Notes: generated from the letters alone by a model not told the origin. DNA of 64,000 nucleotides from Streptomyces sp. A012304 (GCF_026008495.1 NZ_BQUN01000098.1:124001-188000); one strand, 5' to 3'; positions 1-9,740 are shown, counted from the stretch's first letter. Numbers and translations are program-made.

Positions 1-1012
1 GCTCGGTCCAGCCCAGCCACGGGTCGGCGTGCGCCTGGAGGGCGCGCTGGGAGATCACCGTGCGGTGCCCCTCGTGCTGGAAGTAGTCACGGATCGCCTG
101 ATCGGTGATGTGCCGGGAGACGGCCGGGGTCTGGGCCTGCTTGATGTAGATCACGACGTCGTTCTCCAGGGCGTCGCTGTGGCCCTCCAGCAGGATGTTG
201 TACGACGGCAGCCCGGCCGAGCCGATGCCGATCCCGCGCCGGCCCACGACGTCCTTCACCCGGTAGGAGTCGGGGCGGGCCAGGGAGGCGTCGGGCAGCG
301 TCTCCAGATAGCCGTCGAAGGCGGCCAGCACCTTGTAGCGGGTGGCGGCGTCCAGCTCGATGGAGCCGCCGCCCGGCGCGAAGCGGCGCTCGAAGTCGCG
401 GATCTCCGTCATGGACTCCAGCAGCCCGAAGCGGGTCAGGGAGCGGGCGTCGCGCAGCGCGTCCAGCAGCGGGCCCTGGGTGGTGTCCAGGGTGAAGGGC
501 GGCACCTCGTCGCGCTTGGCGCCGGTGGCCAGCGCGTGGATCCGCTCGCGGTACGCGCCCGCGTACACCTCCACCAGCTCGGTGATCTGCTCGTCGCTGA
601 GCGCCTTCGCGTACCCGATGAGGGCGAGGGAGGCGGACAGGCGCTTGAGGTCCCAGGTGAAGGGGCCGACGTACGCCTCGTCGAAGTCGTTGACGTTGAA
701 GATCAGCCGGCCCTGGGAGTCCATGTAGGTGCCGAAGTTCTCCGCGTGCAGGTCGCCGTGGATCCACACGCGCGAGGTGCGCTCGTCCAGGAACGGGCCG
801 CCGTCCTGCGGCCCGAAGCCGTTGTCCGCCGTCAGGTCGTGGTAGAAGAGGCACGCCGTGCCCCGGTAGAACGCGAACGCCGAGGCCGCCATCTTCCGGA
901 ACTTCACGCGGAACGCGGCCGGGTCGGCGGCCAGGAGCTCGCCGAAGGCGGTGTCGAAGACGGCGAGGATCTCCTCGCCGCGAGGCTCGTCGTTGAGCTG
1001 CGGTGCCGACAT
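1..1012 (-). CDS. DUF2252 family protein (C-terminus beyond window)
   Basis: The frame opens at ATG 1012 with AGGAGG about 10 bases upstream and runs off the left edge, giving about 337 visible residues. The reading frame contains kinase-like DUF2252 motifs, including WIHGDLHAENFG and FNVNDFDEAYVGP, which recall the catalytic and metal-binding loops of aminoglycoside phosphotransferase-fold proteins. DUF2252 proteins are soluble and have no firmly established function; a small-molecule kinase role is an inference from the fold. The gene diverges from dnaE across about 200 bases that hold an inverted repeat. Family call is firm; function is not. Confidence 0.85.
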   Translation of the reverse strand, partial: MSAPQLNDEPRGEEILAVFDTAFGELLAADPAAFRVKFRKMAASAFAFYRGTACLFYHDLTADNGFGPQDGGPFLDERTSRVWIHGDLHAENFGTYMDSQGRLIFNVNDFDEAYVGPFTWDLKRLSASLALIGYAKALSDEQITELVEVYAGAYRERIHALATGAKRDEVPPFTLDTTQGPLLDALRDARSLTRFGLLESMTEIRDFERRFAPGGGSIELDAATRYKVLAAFDGYLETLPDASLARPDSYRVKDVVGRRGIGIGSAGLPSYNILLEGHSDALENDVVIYIKQAQTPAVSRHITDQAIRDYFQHEGHRTVISQRALQAHADPWLGWTE

Positions 1013-1041
1013 CGCGGGGTGCCTCCTGGTGCATGACGTGT

Positions 1042-1060
1042 ACGACAGCGTTTCTGTCGT
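1042..1060. promoter_or_regulatory. Inverted repeat in the DUF2252/dnaE divergent region
   Basis: ACGACAG and CTGTCGT form perfect 7-bp arms around a 5-base spacer, 30 bases upstream of the DUF2252 start and about 160 bases upstream of dnaE. The shape fits a dimeric repressor operator for one or both promoters. The cognate regulator is unknown. Confidence 0.4.
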
Positions 1061-1216
1061 CTTCAACGGGCGGGCGGGCGCCGAAGTGCCCGCGACCCCC
1101 GCTGTGAAGGTACGCGGGGGAGCCCGCCGAGTGTCAGTGCCGGGGCATAGACTTCGACGCTGACCCCCGGACTGTCCCCCAGCCCGTCGTCGAGTGTTTC
1201 CCTTGGAGGCCACGCC

Positions 1217-4200
1217 GTGTCGAAGCCGCCGTTCACGCACCTGCACGTCCACACCCAGTACTCGCTGCTGGACGGTGCCGCGCGGCTGAAGGACATGTTC
1301 AACGCGTGCAACGAGATGGGCATGACGCACATCGCCATGTCCGACCACGGCAACCTCCACGGCGCGTACGACTTCTTCCACTCCGCGCAGAAGGCCGGAA
1401 TCACCCCGATCATCGGGATCGAGGCGTACGTCGCCCCCGAGTCGCGCCGCAACAAGCGCAAGATCCAGTGGGGTCAGCCGCACCAGAAGAGGGACGACGT
1501 CTCGGGTTCCGGTGGTTACACCCACAAGACGATCTGGGCGGCGAACGCGACGGGTCTGCACAACCTCTTCCGCCTCTCCTCCGACGCCTACGCCGAGGGC
1601 TGGCTGCAGAAGTGGCCCCGGATGGACAAGGAGACCATCGCCCAGTGGTCGGAGGGCCTGATCGCCTCCACCGGCTGCCCCTCCGGCGAGCTCCAGACCC
1701 GGCTGCGCCTCGGCCAGTACGACGAGGCCCTCAAGGCGGCCGCCGACTACCAGGACATCTTCGGCAAGGACCGCTACTTCCTGGAGCTGATGGACCACGG
1801 CATCGAGATCGAGCGCCGCGTCCGCGACGGCCTCCTCGACATCGGCAAGAAGCTCGGCATCCCGCCCCTGGTCACCAACGACTCGCACTACACGTACGCG
1901 CACGAGGCGGGGGCGCACGACGCGCTGCTGTGCATCCAGACCGGCAAGAACCTCTCCGACCCCGACCGCTTCAAGTTCGACGGCACCGGCTACTACCTGA
2001 AGTCCACGGACGAGATGTACGCCATCGACTCCTCGGACGCCTGGCAGGAGGGCTGCCGCAACACGCTCCTGGTGGCCGAGCAGATCGACACCACGGGCAT
2101 GTTCGAGAAGCGCGACCTCATGCCCAAGTTCGACATCCCCGAGGGCTACACCGAGGTCACCTGGTTCAAGGAGGAGGTCCGCCGCGGCATGGAGCGCCGC
2201 TTCCCCGGCGGCATCCCCGAGGACCGGCAGAAGCAGGTCGAGTACGAGATGGACGTCATCATCCAGATGGGGTTCCCGGGCTACTTCCTCGTCGTCGCCG
2301 ACTTCATCATGTGGGCGAAGAACAACGGCATCGCCGTCGGCCCCGGCCGAGGCTCAGCGGCCGGCTCGATCGTCGCGTACGCCATGGGCATCACCGACCT
2401 CGACCCCATCCCGCACGGCCTGATCTTCGAGCGGTTCCTCAACCCCGAGCGCGTCTCCATGCCCGATGTCGACATCGACTTCGACGAGCGCCGGCGCGTC
2501 GAGGTGATCCGGTACGTGACCGAGAAGTACGGCGCCGACAAGGTCGCCATGATCGGCACCTACGGCACCATCAAGGCCAAGAACGCCATCAAGGACTCCG
2601 CGCGCGTGCTGGGCTACCCGTACGCGATGGGCGACCGCCTGACCAAGGCCATGCCCGCCGACGTCCTCGGCAAGGGCATCCCGCTCTCCGGCATCACCGA
2701 CCCGCAGCACCCCCGCTACTCGGAGGCGGGCGAGATCCGGGCGATGTACGAGAACGAGCCGGACGTGAAGAAGGTCATCGACACCGCCAAGGGCGTCGAG
2801 GGCCTGGTCCGGCAGATGGGTGTGCACGCGGCCGGCGTGATCATGTCCAGCGAGACCATCACCGACCACGTCCCGGTCTGGGTCAGGCACACCGACGGCG
2901 TGACCATCACACAGTGGGACTACCCGAGCTGTGAGTCGCTCGGCCTGCTGAAGATGGACTTCCTGGGCCTGCGCAACCTCACGATCATGGACGACGCCGT
3001 CAAGATGGTGAAGGCCAACAAGGGGATCGACATCGATCTCCTCAGCCTCCCGCTGGACGACCCCACGACCTTCGAACTGCTCCAGCGCGGCGACACCCTC
3101 GGCGTCTTCCAGTTCGACGGCGGCCCCATGCGCTCCCTGCTGCGCCTGATGAAGCCGGACAACTTCGAAGACATCTCCGCCGTGTCGGCCCTGTACCGGC
3201 CGGGCCCGATGGGCATGAACTCCCACACGAACTACGCGCTGCGCAAGAACGGGCAGCAGGAGATCACGCCGATCCACCCCGAGCTGGAGGCGCCGCTCAA
3301 GGAGGTCCTGGACGTCACCTACGGCCTGATCGTCTACCAGGAGCAGGTGCAGAAGGCCGCCCAGATCATCGCCGGCTACTCGCTCGGCGAGGCCGACATC
3401 CTGCGCCGCGTGATGGGCAAGAAGAAGCCCGACGAGCTGGCCAAGAACTTCACCATCTTCCAGGCCGGCGCCCAGAAGAACGGCTACAGCGACGAGGCGA
3501 TCCAGGCCCTGTGGGACGTTCTGGTCCCCTTCGCCGGCTACGCGTTCAACAAGGCCCACTCCGCCGCCTACGGACTGGTCTCGTACTGGACCGCGTACCT
3601 GAAGGCGAACCATCCCGCCGAGTACATGGCGGCGCTGCTGACGTCCGTCAAGGACGACAAGGACAAGTCGGCGATCTACCTCAACGAGTGCCGCCGCATG
3701 GGCATCCGGGTGCTCCCGCCGAACGTCAACGAGTCGGAGGCGAACTTCGCCGCCCAGGGCGACGACGTGATCCTCTTCGGCCTCTCCGCCGTCCGCAACG
3801 TCGGCACCAACGTCGTCGAGTCGATCATCAAGTGCCGCAAGGCGAAGGGGAAGTACAGCTCCTTCCCCGACTACCTCGACAAGGTCGACGCGGTGGTCTG
3901 CAACAAGCGGACCACGGAATCGCTGATCAAGGCCGGCGCCTTCGACTCCATGGGCCACACCCGCAAGGGGCTGACGGCCCAGTACGAGCCGATGATCGAC
4001 AACGTGGTCGCGGTCAAGCGCAAGGAGGCCGAGGGCCAGTTCGACCTCTTCGGCGGCATGGGCGAGGAGACGGCCGGGGAGCCCGGGTTCGGCCTGGACG
4101 TCGAATTCACCACCGACGAGTGGGAGAAGACGTACCTGCTCGCCCAGGAGCGGGAGATGCTCGGCCTGTACGTCTCCGACCACCCGCTGTTCGGTCTGGA

Positions 4201-4756
4201 GCACGTCCTGTCCGACAAGGCCGACGCGGGCATCGCCCAGCTCACCGGGGGTGAGCACGCGGACGGCGCGGTCGTCACCATCGGCGGCATCATCTCCGGC
4301 CTCCAGCGCAAGATGACCAAGCAGGGCAACGCCTGGGCGATCGCCACGGTGGAGGACCTCGCGGGCTCCATCGAGTGCATGTTCTTCCCGGCGACCTACC
4401 AGCTGGTGTCCACCCAACTCGTCGAGGACGCCGTGGTGTTCGTCAAGGGCCGCCTGGACAAGCGGGAGGACGTGCCGCGGCTCGTCGCGATGGAGCTGAT
4501 GGTCCCCGACCTGTCCACGGCGGGCACCAACGCCCCGGTGATCCTGACCATCCCGGCGGTCAAGGTCACCCCGCCGATGGTCAGCCGCCTCGGCGAGATC
4601 CTCACCCACCACAAGGGCGACAGCGAGGTCCGGATCAGGCTCCAGGGACCGACGAAGACGACCGTGCTGCGGCTGGACCGGCACCGGGTCAAGCCCGACC
4701 CGGCGTTGTTCGGCGATCTGAAGGTGCTGCTCGGCCCGTCCTGCCTGGCGGGCTGA
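1217..4756 (+). CDS. dnaE: DNA polymerase III subunit alpha
   Basis: This is the replicative polymerase catalytic subunit, 1179 aa, the usual length for actinobacterial DnaE1. The N-terminal PHP domain starts at once (HLHVHTQYS, residues 8-16). The palm carries the catalytic PDVDIDFDERR motif with Asp417 and Asp419. A QFDLFGG sequence near residue 941 looks like a beta-clamp-binding peptide, and an OB-fold region (VVTIGGIISG onward) lies around residues 1010-1095. GTG 1217 is chosen because TTGGAGG sits about 8 bases upstream and the PHP domain follows directly. A strong hairpin terminator follows 30 bases after the stop, so the gene is probably monocistronic. Confidence 0.97.
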   Translation: MSKPPFTHLHVHTQYSLLDGAARLKDMFNACNEMGMTHIAMSDHGNLHGAYDFFHSAQKAGITPIIGIEAYVAPESRRNKRKIQWGQPHQKRDDVSGSGGYTHKTIWAANATGLHNLFRLSSDAYAEGWLQKWPRMDKETIAQWSEGLIASTGCPSGELQTRLRLGQYDEALKAAADYQDIFGKDRYFLELMDHGIEIERRVRDGLLDIGKKLGIPPLVTNDSHYTYAHEAGAHDALLCIQTGKNLSDPDRFKFDGTGYYLKSTDEMYAIDSSDAWQEGCRNTLLVAEQIDTTGMFEKRDLMPKFDIPEGYTEVTWFKEEVRRGMERRFPGGIPEDRQKQVEYEMDVIIQMGFPGYFLVVADFIMWAKNNGIAVGPGRGSAAGSIVAYAMGITDLDPIPHGLIFERFLNPERVSMPDVDIDFDERRRVEVIRYVTEKYGADKVAMIGTYGTIKAKNAIKDSARVLGYPYAMGDRLTKAMPADVLGKGIPLSGITDPQHPRYSEAGEIRAMYENEPDVKKVIDTAKGVEGLVRQMGVHAAGVIMSSETITDHVPVWVRHTDGVTITQWDYPSCESLGLLKMDFLGLRNLTIMDDAVKMVKANKGIDIDLLSLPLDDPTTFELLQRGDTLGVFQFDGGPMRSLLRLMKPDNFEDISAVSALYRPGPMGMNSHTNYALRKNGQQEITPIHPELEAPLKEVLDVTYGLIVYQEQVQKAAQIIAGYSLGEADILRRVMGKKKPDELAKNFTIFQAGAQKNGYSDEAIQALWDVLVPFAGYAFNKAHSAAYGLVSYWTAYLKANHPAEYMAALLTSVKDDKDKSAIYLNECRRMGIRVLPPNVNESEANFAAQGDDVILFGLSAVRNVGTNVVESIIKCRKAKGKYSSFPDYLDKVDAVVCNKRTTESLIKAGAFDSMGHTRKGLTAQYEPMIDNVVAVKRKEAEGQFDLFGGMGEETAGEPGFGLDVEFTTDEWEKTYLLAQEREMLGLYVSDHPLFGLEHVLSDKADAGIAQLTGGEHADGAVVTIGGIISGLQRKMTKQGNAWAIATVEDLAGSIECMFFPATYQLVSTQLVEDAVVFVKGRLDKREDVPRLVAMELMVPDLSTAGTNAPVILTIPAVKVTPPMVSRLGEILTHHKGDSEVRIRLQGPTKTTVLRLDRHRVKPDPALFGDLKVLLGPSCLAG

Positions 4757-4785
4757 GTCACCCGCGGTCCCCGGGAAAAGATGTG

Positions 4786-4819
4786 CGAGGGGCGCATCCG
4801 GCAGCGGATGCGCCCCTCG
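4786..4819 (+). terminator. Rho-independent-type hairpin after dnaE
   Basis: A perfect 15-bp stem (CGAGGGGCGCATCCG and its complement) closes on a GCAG tetraloop. It lies between the convergent dnaE and 54-aa genes and can act in both directions. There is no T-run, as is usual in Streptomyces. Confidence 0.85.
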
Positions 4820-4853
4820 GTGTGCCTGGGCCTCAAAGCCCTTTACACAGGTG

Positions 4854-5018
4854 TCAGTTGTGGCCGAACCGCTTCTGCCGGCCCTTGCGGGCGACGTCCG
4901 CGGGCGTCACCGGGGCGAGTTGCTGCTCGCCCTGCGACTCCAGGGACGACTGCTGGGCCTGCCGCTGAGCGCGCTCGGGCTGCGGCTGCTTGCGGTCCTG
5001 CTTCTTGTTCTTGGCCAT
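4854..5018 (-). CDS. Small basic, Gln-rich protein of unknown function (54 aa)
   Basis: A 54-residue frame starts at ATG 5018 with AGGAGG about 9 bases upstream. The sequence is lysine-, arginine- and glutamine-rich (MAKNKKQDRKQPQPERAQRQ at the start, ARKGRQKRFGHN at the end). No membrane segment or enzyme motif is visible. It is predicted to be disordered and cytosolic, and the charge would suit nucleic-acid contact. It reads toward dnaE and shares the bidirectional terminator with it. I do not recognise a named family; the good ribosome-binding site and codon bias support it as a real gene. Confidence 0.75.
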   Translation of the reverse strand: MAKNKKQDRKQPQPERAQRQAQQSSLESQGEQQLAPVTPADVARKGRQKRFGHN

Positions 5019-5243
5019 GGTGATCTGCCTCCTGTGGGGGATCTAGGGGCCAGGGCCGGGATCAGATTCACATAGGCTGACTCAAGCCGCATTTCGGATA
5101 ATTACCGTGTGTGACAGGGGCGGTCGTCACGCACCGTCCGGCAAACGCCACGCCGAAGATCGAGTTCGGGCCGTTAACCCCCGCGCCGTCGGGCAGACTC
5201 GAAGCAGGCCCGAAGCAAACCTCCCGGAAAGAGGGTGAGTCGT

Positions 5244-6464
5244 GTGGACCGCTGCATCGTCCTGGTGGACGCCGGGTATCTGCTGGGGGCCGCCGCCAGC
5301 CTCCTCGCCGGGGAGCCGTCGCGTTCCCGCATCACCGTCGACCACGCCGCCCTCGTCCAGGGCCTGCGCGAACAGGCCGAGTCCGAGACGGAACGGCCCC
5401 TGCTGCGCATCTACTGGTTCGACGGCGCCCCCGACCGCGTGCCCCAGCCCGAGCACCGCAGGCTGCGCGTGATGCCCCGGGTGACGGTCCGCCTGGGCGC
5501 CCTCACCCGCAGCGACGGCCGCTGGGCGCAGAAGGGCGTCGACGCCGCCATGCACGCCGAGCTGACCGAGCTGGCCCGCAACCGGGCCTGCTCCGACGTC
5601 GTCCTCGTCACCGGCGACGGCGATCTGCTGCCCGGCATGATGGCCGCCAAGGAGCACGGGGTCGCCGTCCATCTGTGGGCCGTGCAGGCCGCCGACGGCG
5701 ACTACAACCAGTCCGAGGACCTCGTCGCCGAGGCCGACGAACGGCGCGTGCTGGACCGGACCTGGATCACCAAGGCCGTCCGCGCCAAGGAGTTCGGCGG
5801 GATCTGCGCGCCGCCGCCCGCGCCCCGGCCGGAGATCGCCGCGATCCTCTCCGCGCCGCTGCCCGACGCCACGCTCGCCCCGGCCGCCGAGCGGGCCGCC
5901 GAGGAGGGCGGGCGCGCGAGCGCCGCCGCGGCAGCCGAAAACGGCACGCGGGAACGGGTCCCCGCGCCCAAGGGGGTGCCCACCCCGAAGGACCTCGCGG
6001 CCCTGCGCGCGCCGGGCGCGCAGGCCGTGCAGCATCCCCCGACCGCCACCCTGCGCTGGTCCTCCGACAAGGGCTGGGTCGACCGGCCCGGCGTCCCCGC
6101 CGAGCCGGCCGAGGCCGCCTCGATGCCGACCCTCGCGCAGCTCACCACGGCCGAGCAGCGGTGGGCCGACCGCGAGGAGGACATCACCACCGTCGGCGGC
6201 GACCCGTACGAGGTGGGGCAGGTCTTCGCCCGGCGGTGGATGGAGCGGCTGGGCGACCACGGCCATCTGCAGAAGCTGTCCGGGATGTACCCGCGCATCC
6301 CGCACCGCATCGACGGTGAGCTGCTGCGTTACGCGGCCCGCTTCGGTCTGCTGGCGCACAAGGACGACCAGATCGACGAGCACGACCGTTACGCCATCCG
6401 GGCGGGCTTCTGGCGTGAGGTCGACACCCGCACCTCCCCGGAACACCCGCCGGCCGACGACTGA
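5244..6464 (+). CDS. NYN/PIN-like nuclease-domain protein
   Basis: The product is about 406 aa. The N-terminal half is a NYN (LabA/PIN-like) domain: RCIVLVDAGYLL gives the first acidic residue and DVVLVTGDGDLLPGM the second acidic cluster. These are the residues that bind metal in this RNase-like fold. A proline/alanine-rich linker follows (about residues 185-275). A C-terminal globular part of about 100 aa (from TTAEQRWADREED) resembles the small C-terminal domain found in actinobacterial NYN proteins. GTG 5244 is preferred over GTG 5235 because the AAAGAGG site is 9 bases from the former but abuts the latter. RNA cleavage is inferred from the fold; no substrate is known. Confidence 0.8.
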   Translation: MDRCIVLVDAGYLLGAAASLLAGEPSRSRITVDHAALVQGLREQAESETERPLLRIYWFDGAPDRVPQPEHRRLRVMPRVTVRLGALTRSDGRWAQKGVDAAMHAELTELARNRACSDVVLVTGDGDLLPGMMAAKEHGVAVHLWAVQAADGDYNQSEDLVAEADERRVLDRTWITKAVRAKEFGGICAPPPAPRPEIAAILSAPLPDATLAPAAERAAEEGGRASAAAAAENGTRERVPAPKGVPTPKDLAALRAPGAQAVQHPPTATLRWSSDKGWVDRPGVPAEPAEAASMPTLAQLTTAEQRWADREEDITTVGGDPYEVGQVFARRWMERLGDHGHLQKLSGMYPRIPHRIDGELLRYAARFGLLAHKDDQIDEHDRYAIRAGFWREVDTRTSPEHPPADD

Positions 6465-6547
6465 ACGCACCCGGAGCCGGGCACCGACGGGGGCGGAGGA
6501 CGACCCGACGGCGAGCGGGGCGCCCGGACCCCGTAGGCTCGTCCCTT

Positions 6548-7567
6548 GTGAGTACGCGCGCGGCACCGGTCATTCGGCACAGGGACGAGGTCGTGTGTGC
6601 CGTGCGCGGGCTGACCAAGACCTATCCGGCGGTGCGCGGCCGGCGCGGCACCCCCGCGACCCCCGAGGTGCGGGCCACCGACGACGTGGGGCTGGACGTC
6701 CGGCGCGGGGAGATCTTCGGGCTGCTCGGGCCGAACGGGGCCGGCAAGTCCACCCTCGTGCGGCAGATCACCGGTCTGATGCGGCCCGACAGGGGCAGTG
6801 TGGAGATCCTCGGGCACGACATCGTGCGCCATCCCGAGCGGGCCGCGCGCATCCTCGCCTATCTGGGGCAGGAGTCCACCGCCCTGGACGACCTCACCGT
6901 CTCCCTCGCCGCCGAGACCACCGGACGCCTGCGCGGCCTCCACGTACGCCGGGCCCGCGAGGAGCGGGACGCCGTACTCGACGAACTGGGCCTCGCCCCG
7001 ATCGCCGGGCGCCCACTGCGGAAGCTGTCCGGCGGGCAGCGGCGGCTGGCCTGCTTCGCGACCGCGCTGGTGGGGGAGCGGCCCCTGCTGGTGTTGGACG
7101 AGCCGACCACCGGGATGGATCCCGTGGCCCGGCGGGCCGTGTGGACGGCCGTGGACCGGCGGCGGGCCGAGCGCGGTACGACCGTGCTGCTCGTCACCCA
7201 CAACGTCATCGAGGCCGAGAGCGTCCTCGACCGGGTCGCCGTCCTCGACAAGGGCCGGGTCATCGCCTGCGACACCCCCGCCGGGCTCAAGGAGCAGGTC
7301 GCCGGCGAGGTGCGGGTGGAGCTGGTGTGGCGGGAGCGGGCGCCGCTGGACGTGCCCGAGGTCGCCGCGTTGCGCGAGCGGGCCGTGGAGTCCGGGCGCC
7401 GCTGGACGCTGCGGCTGGCGCCCGAGGAGGCCCGCGCGGTCGTCGCCACCGTCACCGGCGGGGCCGCCTTCGCCGCCCTGGACGACTTCACGCTGGCCAC
7501 GCCGAGCCTGGAGGACGTCTACCTGGCGCTGGGCGGTGCCGCGCGGCAGGGACTGGTGAGGGTTTGA
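6548..7567 (+). CDS. ABC transporter ATP-binding protein
   Basis: A 339-aa nucleotide-binding subunit of an exporter-type ABC system. It shows Walker A GPNGAGKST, signature LSGGQRR and Walker B LLVLDEPTTGMDP, followed by the switch histidine in LLVTHN. The C-terminal 80 residues form the extra domain typical of DrrA/CcmA-type proteins. GTG 6548 has no ribosome-binding site but lies 8 bases after a TAGGCT hexamer, which suggests a leaderless transcript. The permease gene follows 73 bases downstream and the two should form one transporter. The substrate cannot be deduced; drug or lipid export is typical of this class. Confidence 0.9.
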   Translation: MSTRAAPVIRHRDEVVCAVRGLTKTYPAVRGRRGTPATPEVRATDDVGLDVRRGEIFGLLGPNGAGKSTLVRQITGLMRPDRGSVEILGHDIVRHPERAARILAYLGQESTALDDLTVSLAAETTGRLRGLHVRRAREERDAVLDELGLAPIAGRPLRKLSGGQRRLACFATALVGERPLLVLDEPTTGMDPVARRAVWTAVDRRRAERGTTVLLVTHNVIEAESVLDRVAVLDKGRVIACDTPAGLKEQVAGEVRVELVWRERAPLDVPEVAALRERAVESGRRWTLRLAPEEARAVVATVTGGAAFAALDDFTLATPSLEDVYLALGGAARQGLVRV

Positions 7568-7640
7568 GCAGGGCAGCCATCGCATCCGTACCGAACAGGA
7601 CGACTGACGGAGTGAACTCCGAGAGGGAGAGCAGCGCGAC

Positions 7641-8465
7641 GTGAGTGTCGTACCCGCAGAGGTTCTGCCGGGCAGCGTCCTGGCCGCAGATGAGCAGCCG
7701 GTCCGGGAGGCGGCCGAGCTGGGGCCGCGTGCGCGGCTGTGGCCGTCGCTGGTGGCCGTGTACCGGGCGCAGCTGTCCCGCGCGCGCGTGGCGCGTATCC
7801 CGCTGCTGTTCGTCGCGACCTTCCAGTCGGTCGGCATCCTGATCATGATGCGGGGCGTCGTGGACGGCGGCAGCGAGGCGGAGGCCGTGGTGGCCGGTTC
7901 GGCGGTCCTCGTCGTGGCCTTCGTCGCGCTGAACCTGCTCGCCCAATACTTCGGGCAGCTGCGGGCCAGCGGCGGGTTGGACCACTACGCGACGCTGCCC
8001 GTGCCGCCCGCCGCCGTGGTGCTGGGCGCGGCGGGCGCGTACGCGTCGTTCACCGTGCCGGGGACGCTGGTGACGGCCGTCTTCGGATGTGTGCTGTTCG
8101 GGCTGCCGCTGACCCACCTGTGGGTGCTGGCGCTCGTGATCCCGCTGGCGGGCGCCGCGCTGTCCGGGCTCGGCGCGGCCTTCGGGCTGCTCGCGCCCCG
8201 ACCGGAGCTGGCCACCGTGCTGGGGCAGCTGGGCATGTCGGCGGCGCTGCTGCTGGGCGTGCTGCCGCCCGACCGGATGCCGGAGGCCGTGCGCTTCGCC
8301 CGCGACCTGCTGCCGTCGACGTACGGTGTCGAGGCCTTCGCGCGGACCTTCCGGGCGAGCCCCGACTGGGCGCTCGTCCTCGGTGACCTCGCGGTCTGCG
8401 CCGGGGTGGGCGTCGTCTCGCTGGCGGTCGCCACCTGGGCCTACCGTCGGGCCGCCGTCCGATGA
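7641..8465 (+). CDS. ABC-2 type transporter permease
   Basis: A 274-aa integral membrane protein with about six hydrophobic helices, starting after a charged N-terminal stretch of about 65 residues. It has the size and topology of ABC-2 permeases that pair with DrrA-like ATPases. GTG 7641 follows GAGAGGGAGAG, a usable ribosome-binding site. It sits directly behind the ATPase gene, so both are probably co-transcribed and form a dimeric export channel in the cytoplasmic membrane. Confidence 0.88.
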   Translation: MSVVPAEVLPGSVLAADEQPVREAAELGPRARLWPSLVAVYRAQLSRARVARIPLLFVATFQSVGILIMMRGVVDGGSEAEAVVAGSAVLVVAFVALNLLAQYFGQLRASGGLDHYATLPVPPAAVVLGAAGAYASFTVPGTLVTAVFGCVLFGLPLTHLWVLALVIPLAGAALSGLGAAFGLLAPRPELATVLGQLGMSAALLLGVLPPDRMPEAVRFARDLLPSTYGVEAFARTFRASPDWALVLGDLAVCAGVGVVSLAVATWAYRRAAVR

Positions 8466-8499
8466 CGCGTCGCCGGGGCGCGCCTGGCACGATGTCAGA

Positions 8500-9189
8500 G
8501 TGACCGCACCGCTGACTCCCCCTCCGCCCCCGCACGAACCGTCCGCGCACCAGGCCTGGCCGCCGTCGCCGGGCGGGTACCCGGGTGTGGCCGCCGCCCC
8601 CCATGACGCCGTACACGGACAGGACGGTCCCGGGATGAAGACCGAGCTGCGGGAAGCCGCCGTGATCACGGGGGTGGTCGCGCTCGCCGGGGTGGCGCTG
8701 GGGCTGCTGTGGGTGTGGCTCGCGCCGCGGGTGCCGCTGGTCGGGGACGTGGTGGACGGCAACTGGGTCGTCTACTTCAGCGATACCGAGGGCGAGCAGG
8801 CCGTCGGCGTGGACGGAACGTTCACTCTGCTGGCGGTCGCCTGTGGCCTCGTGAGCGCGGTGGCGGTGTTCGCCTGGCGGCGGCGCGGTGGTGTGCCGCT
8901 GGTGGTGGCGCTGACCGTGGGCGGGCTGCTCGGCTCGGTCCTCGCCTGGCGGCTCGGCATGTGGTTCGGCCCCTCCTCGGACGTCCTCGCCCAGGCGAAG
9001 GCCGCCGGCAAGGGCGTGACCTTCGCCGCCCCGCTGAGGCTCGGCGCCAAGGGCGCCCTCCTCGCCTGGCCCCTGTCGGCCCTCCTGGTCCACCTGGGCC
9101 TCACCGCCCTCTTCGGCCCCCGGGACCCCGAACCGCACGCCTTCCCCGAGCCCCCCGTCCACCAGGACCCGAACGGCCTTCAGAAGTAG
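8500..9189 (+). CDS. DUF2567 family membrane protein
   Basis: The product is 229 aa with a proline-rich cytosolic N-terminus (LTPPPPPHEP) and four hydrophobic segments, the first beginning near residue 55. The arrangement and conserved stretches match actinobacterial DUF2567 proteins, which have no established role. GTG 8500 is chosen because a CACGAT hexamer lies 6 bases upstream and no ribosome-binding site is present, the leaderless pattern seen repeatedly in this window. It follows the ABC permease by 34 bases and could be co-expressed with it. Confidence 0.8.
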   Translation: MTAPLTPPPPPHEPSAHQAWPPSPGGYPGVAAAPHDAVHGQDGPGMKTELREAAVITGVVALAGVALGLLWVWLAPRVPLVGDVVDGNWVVYFSDTEGEQAVGVDGTFTLLAVACGLVSAVAVFAWRRRGGVPLVVALTVGGLLGSVLAWRLGMWFGPSSDVLAQAKAAGKGVTFAAPLRLGAKGALLAWPLSALLVHLGLTALFGPRDPEPHAFPEPPVHQDPNGLQK

Positions 9190-9220
9190 ACGGGATCCGT
9201 CGCGGGGCAGGGCCGACCGG

Positions 9221-9721
9221 TCAGAGGCGTCCGATCGGTGCCAGTACCGCCGAGGTCAGCGCGGCGAGGTCGGCGGGGGACAGCTCGACCTCCAGGCCGC
9301 GCCGGCCCGCCGAGACGCAGATGGTGGCGTGGGCGCTCGCGGAGTCGTCGAGGACCGTGGGCAGCTTCTTGCGCTGGCCCAGCGGGGAGATGCCGCCGCG
9401 GACGTAGCCCGTGGTGCGTTCCGCCAGCGTCGGGTCCGCCATGGCCGCCCGTTTGCCGCCGACCGCCGACGCCAGCGCCTTCAGGTCCAGCGAGCCCGCG
9501 ACCGGGACGACCGCCACGGTCAGGGTGCCGTCGACGTCCGCGACGAGGGTCTTGAACACCCGGTCGGGGGAGACCCCCATCGCCTCGGCCGCTTCCTGGC
9601 CGTAGGAGGGGTGGCTGGGGTCGTGGTCGTAGGCGTGGACGGTGTGGTCCACGCCCGCGGCCGTCAGGGCGACGGTCGCGGGCGTGCCGCCGGACTGCTG
9701 CTTCTTCGACTTCTTCGCCAT
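9221..9721 (-). CDS. ybaK: YbaK/EbsC-type aminoacyl-tRNA deacylase
   Basis: The protein is 166 aa, the usual length for YbaK/ProX-family cis-editing enzymes that hydrolyse mischarged Cys-tRNA(Pro). Family hallmarks are VFKTLVADVDG (with the catalytic-pocket lysine), the GGKRAAMADP stretch and the GYVRGGISPLGQRK loop. The lysine-rich N-terminus (MAKKSKKQQ) precedes the fold and is common in actinobacterial copies. AAGG lies about 7 bases before ATG 9721. It follows the LON-domain gene by 19 bases on the same strand. Exact tRNA specificity is inferred from the family. Confidence 0.9.
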   Translation of the reverse strand: MAKKSKKQQSGGTPATVALTAAGVDHTVHAYDHDPSHPSYGQEAAEAMGVSPDRVFKTLVADVDGTLTVAVVPVAGSLDLKALASAVGGKRAAMADPTLAERTTGYVRGGISPLGQRKKLPTVLDDSASAHATICVSAGRRGLEVELSPADLAALTSAVLAPIGRL

Positions 9722-9740
9722 GCGCGCCTTCTGAGGGACG

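Noticed and set aside
2354..4684. Long minus-strand frame opposite dnaE
   Set aside because: Same GC-bias shadow; composition is low-complexity and dnaE on the plus strand is unambiguous.
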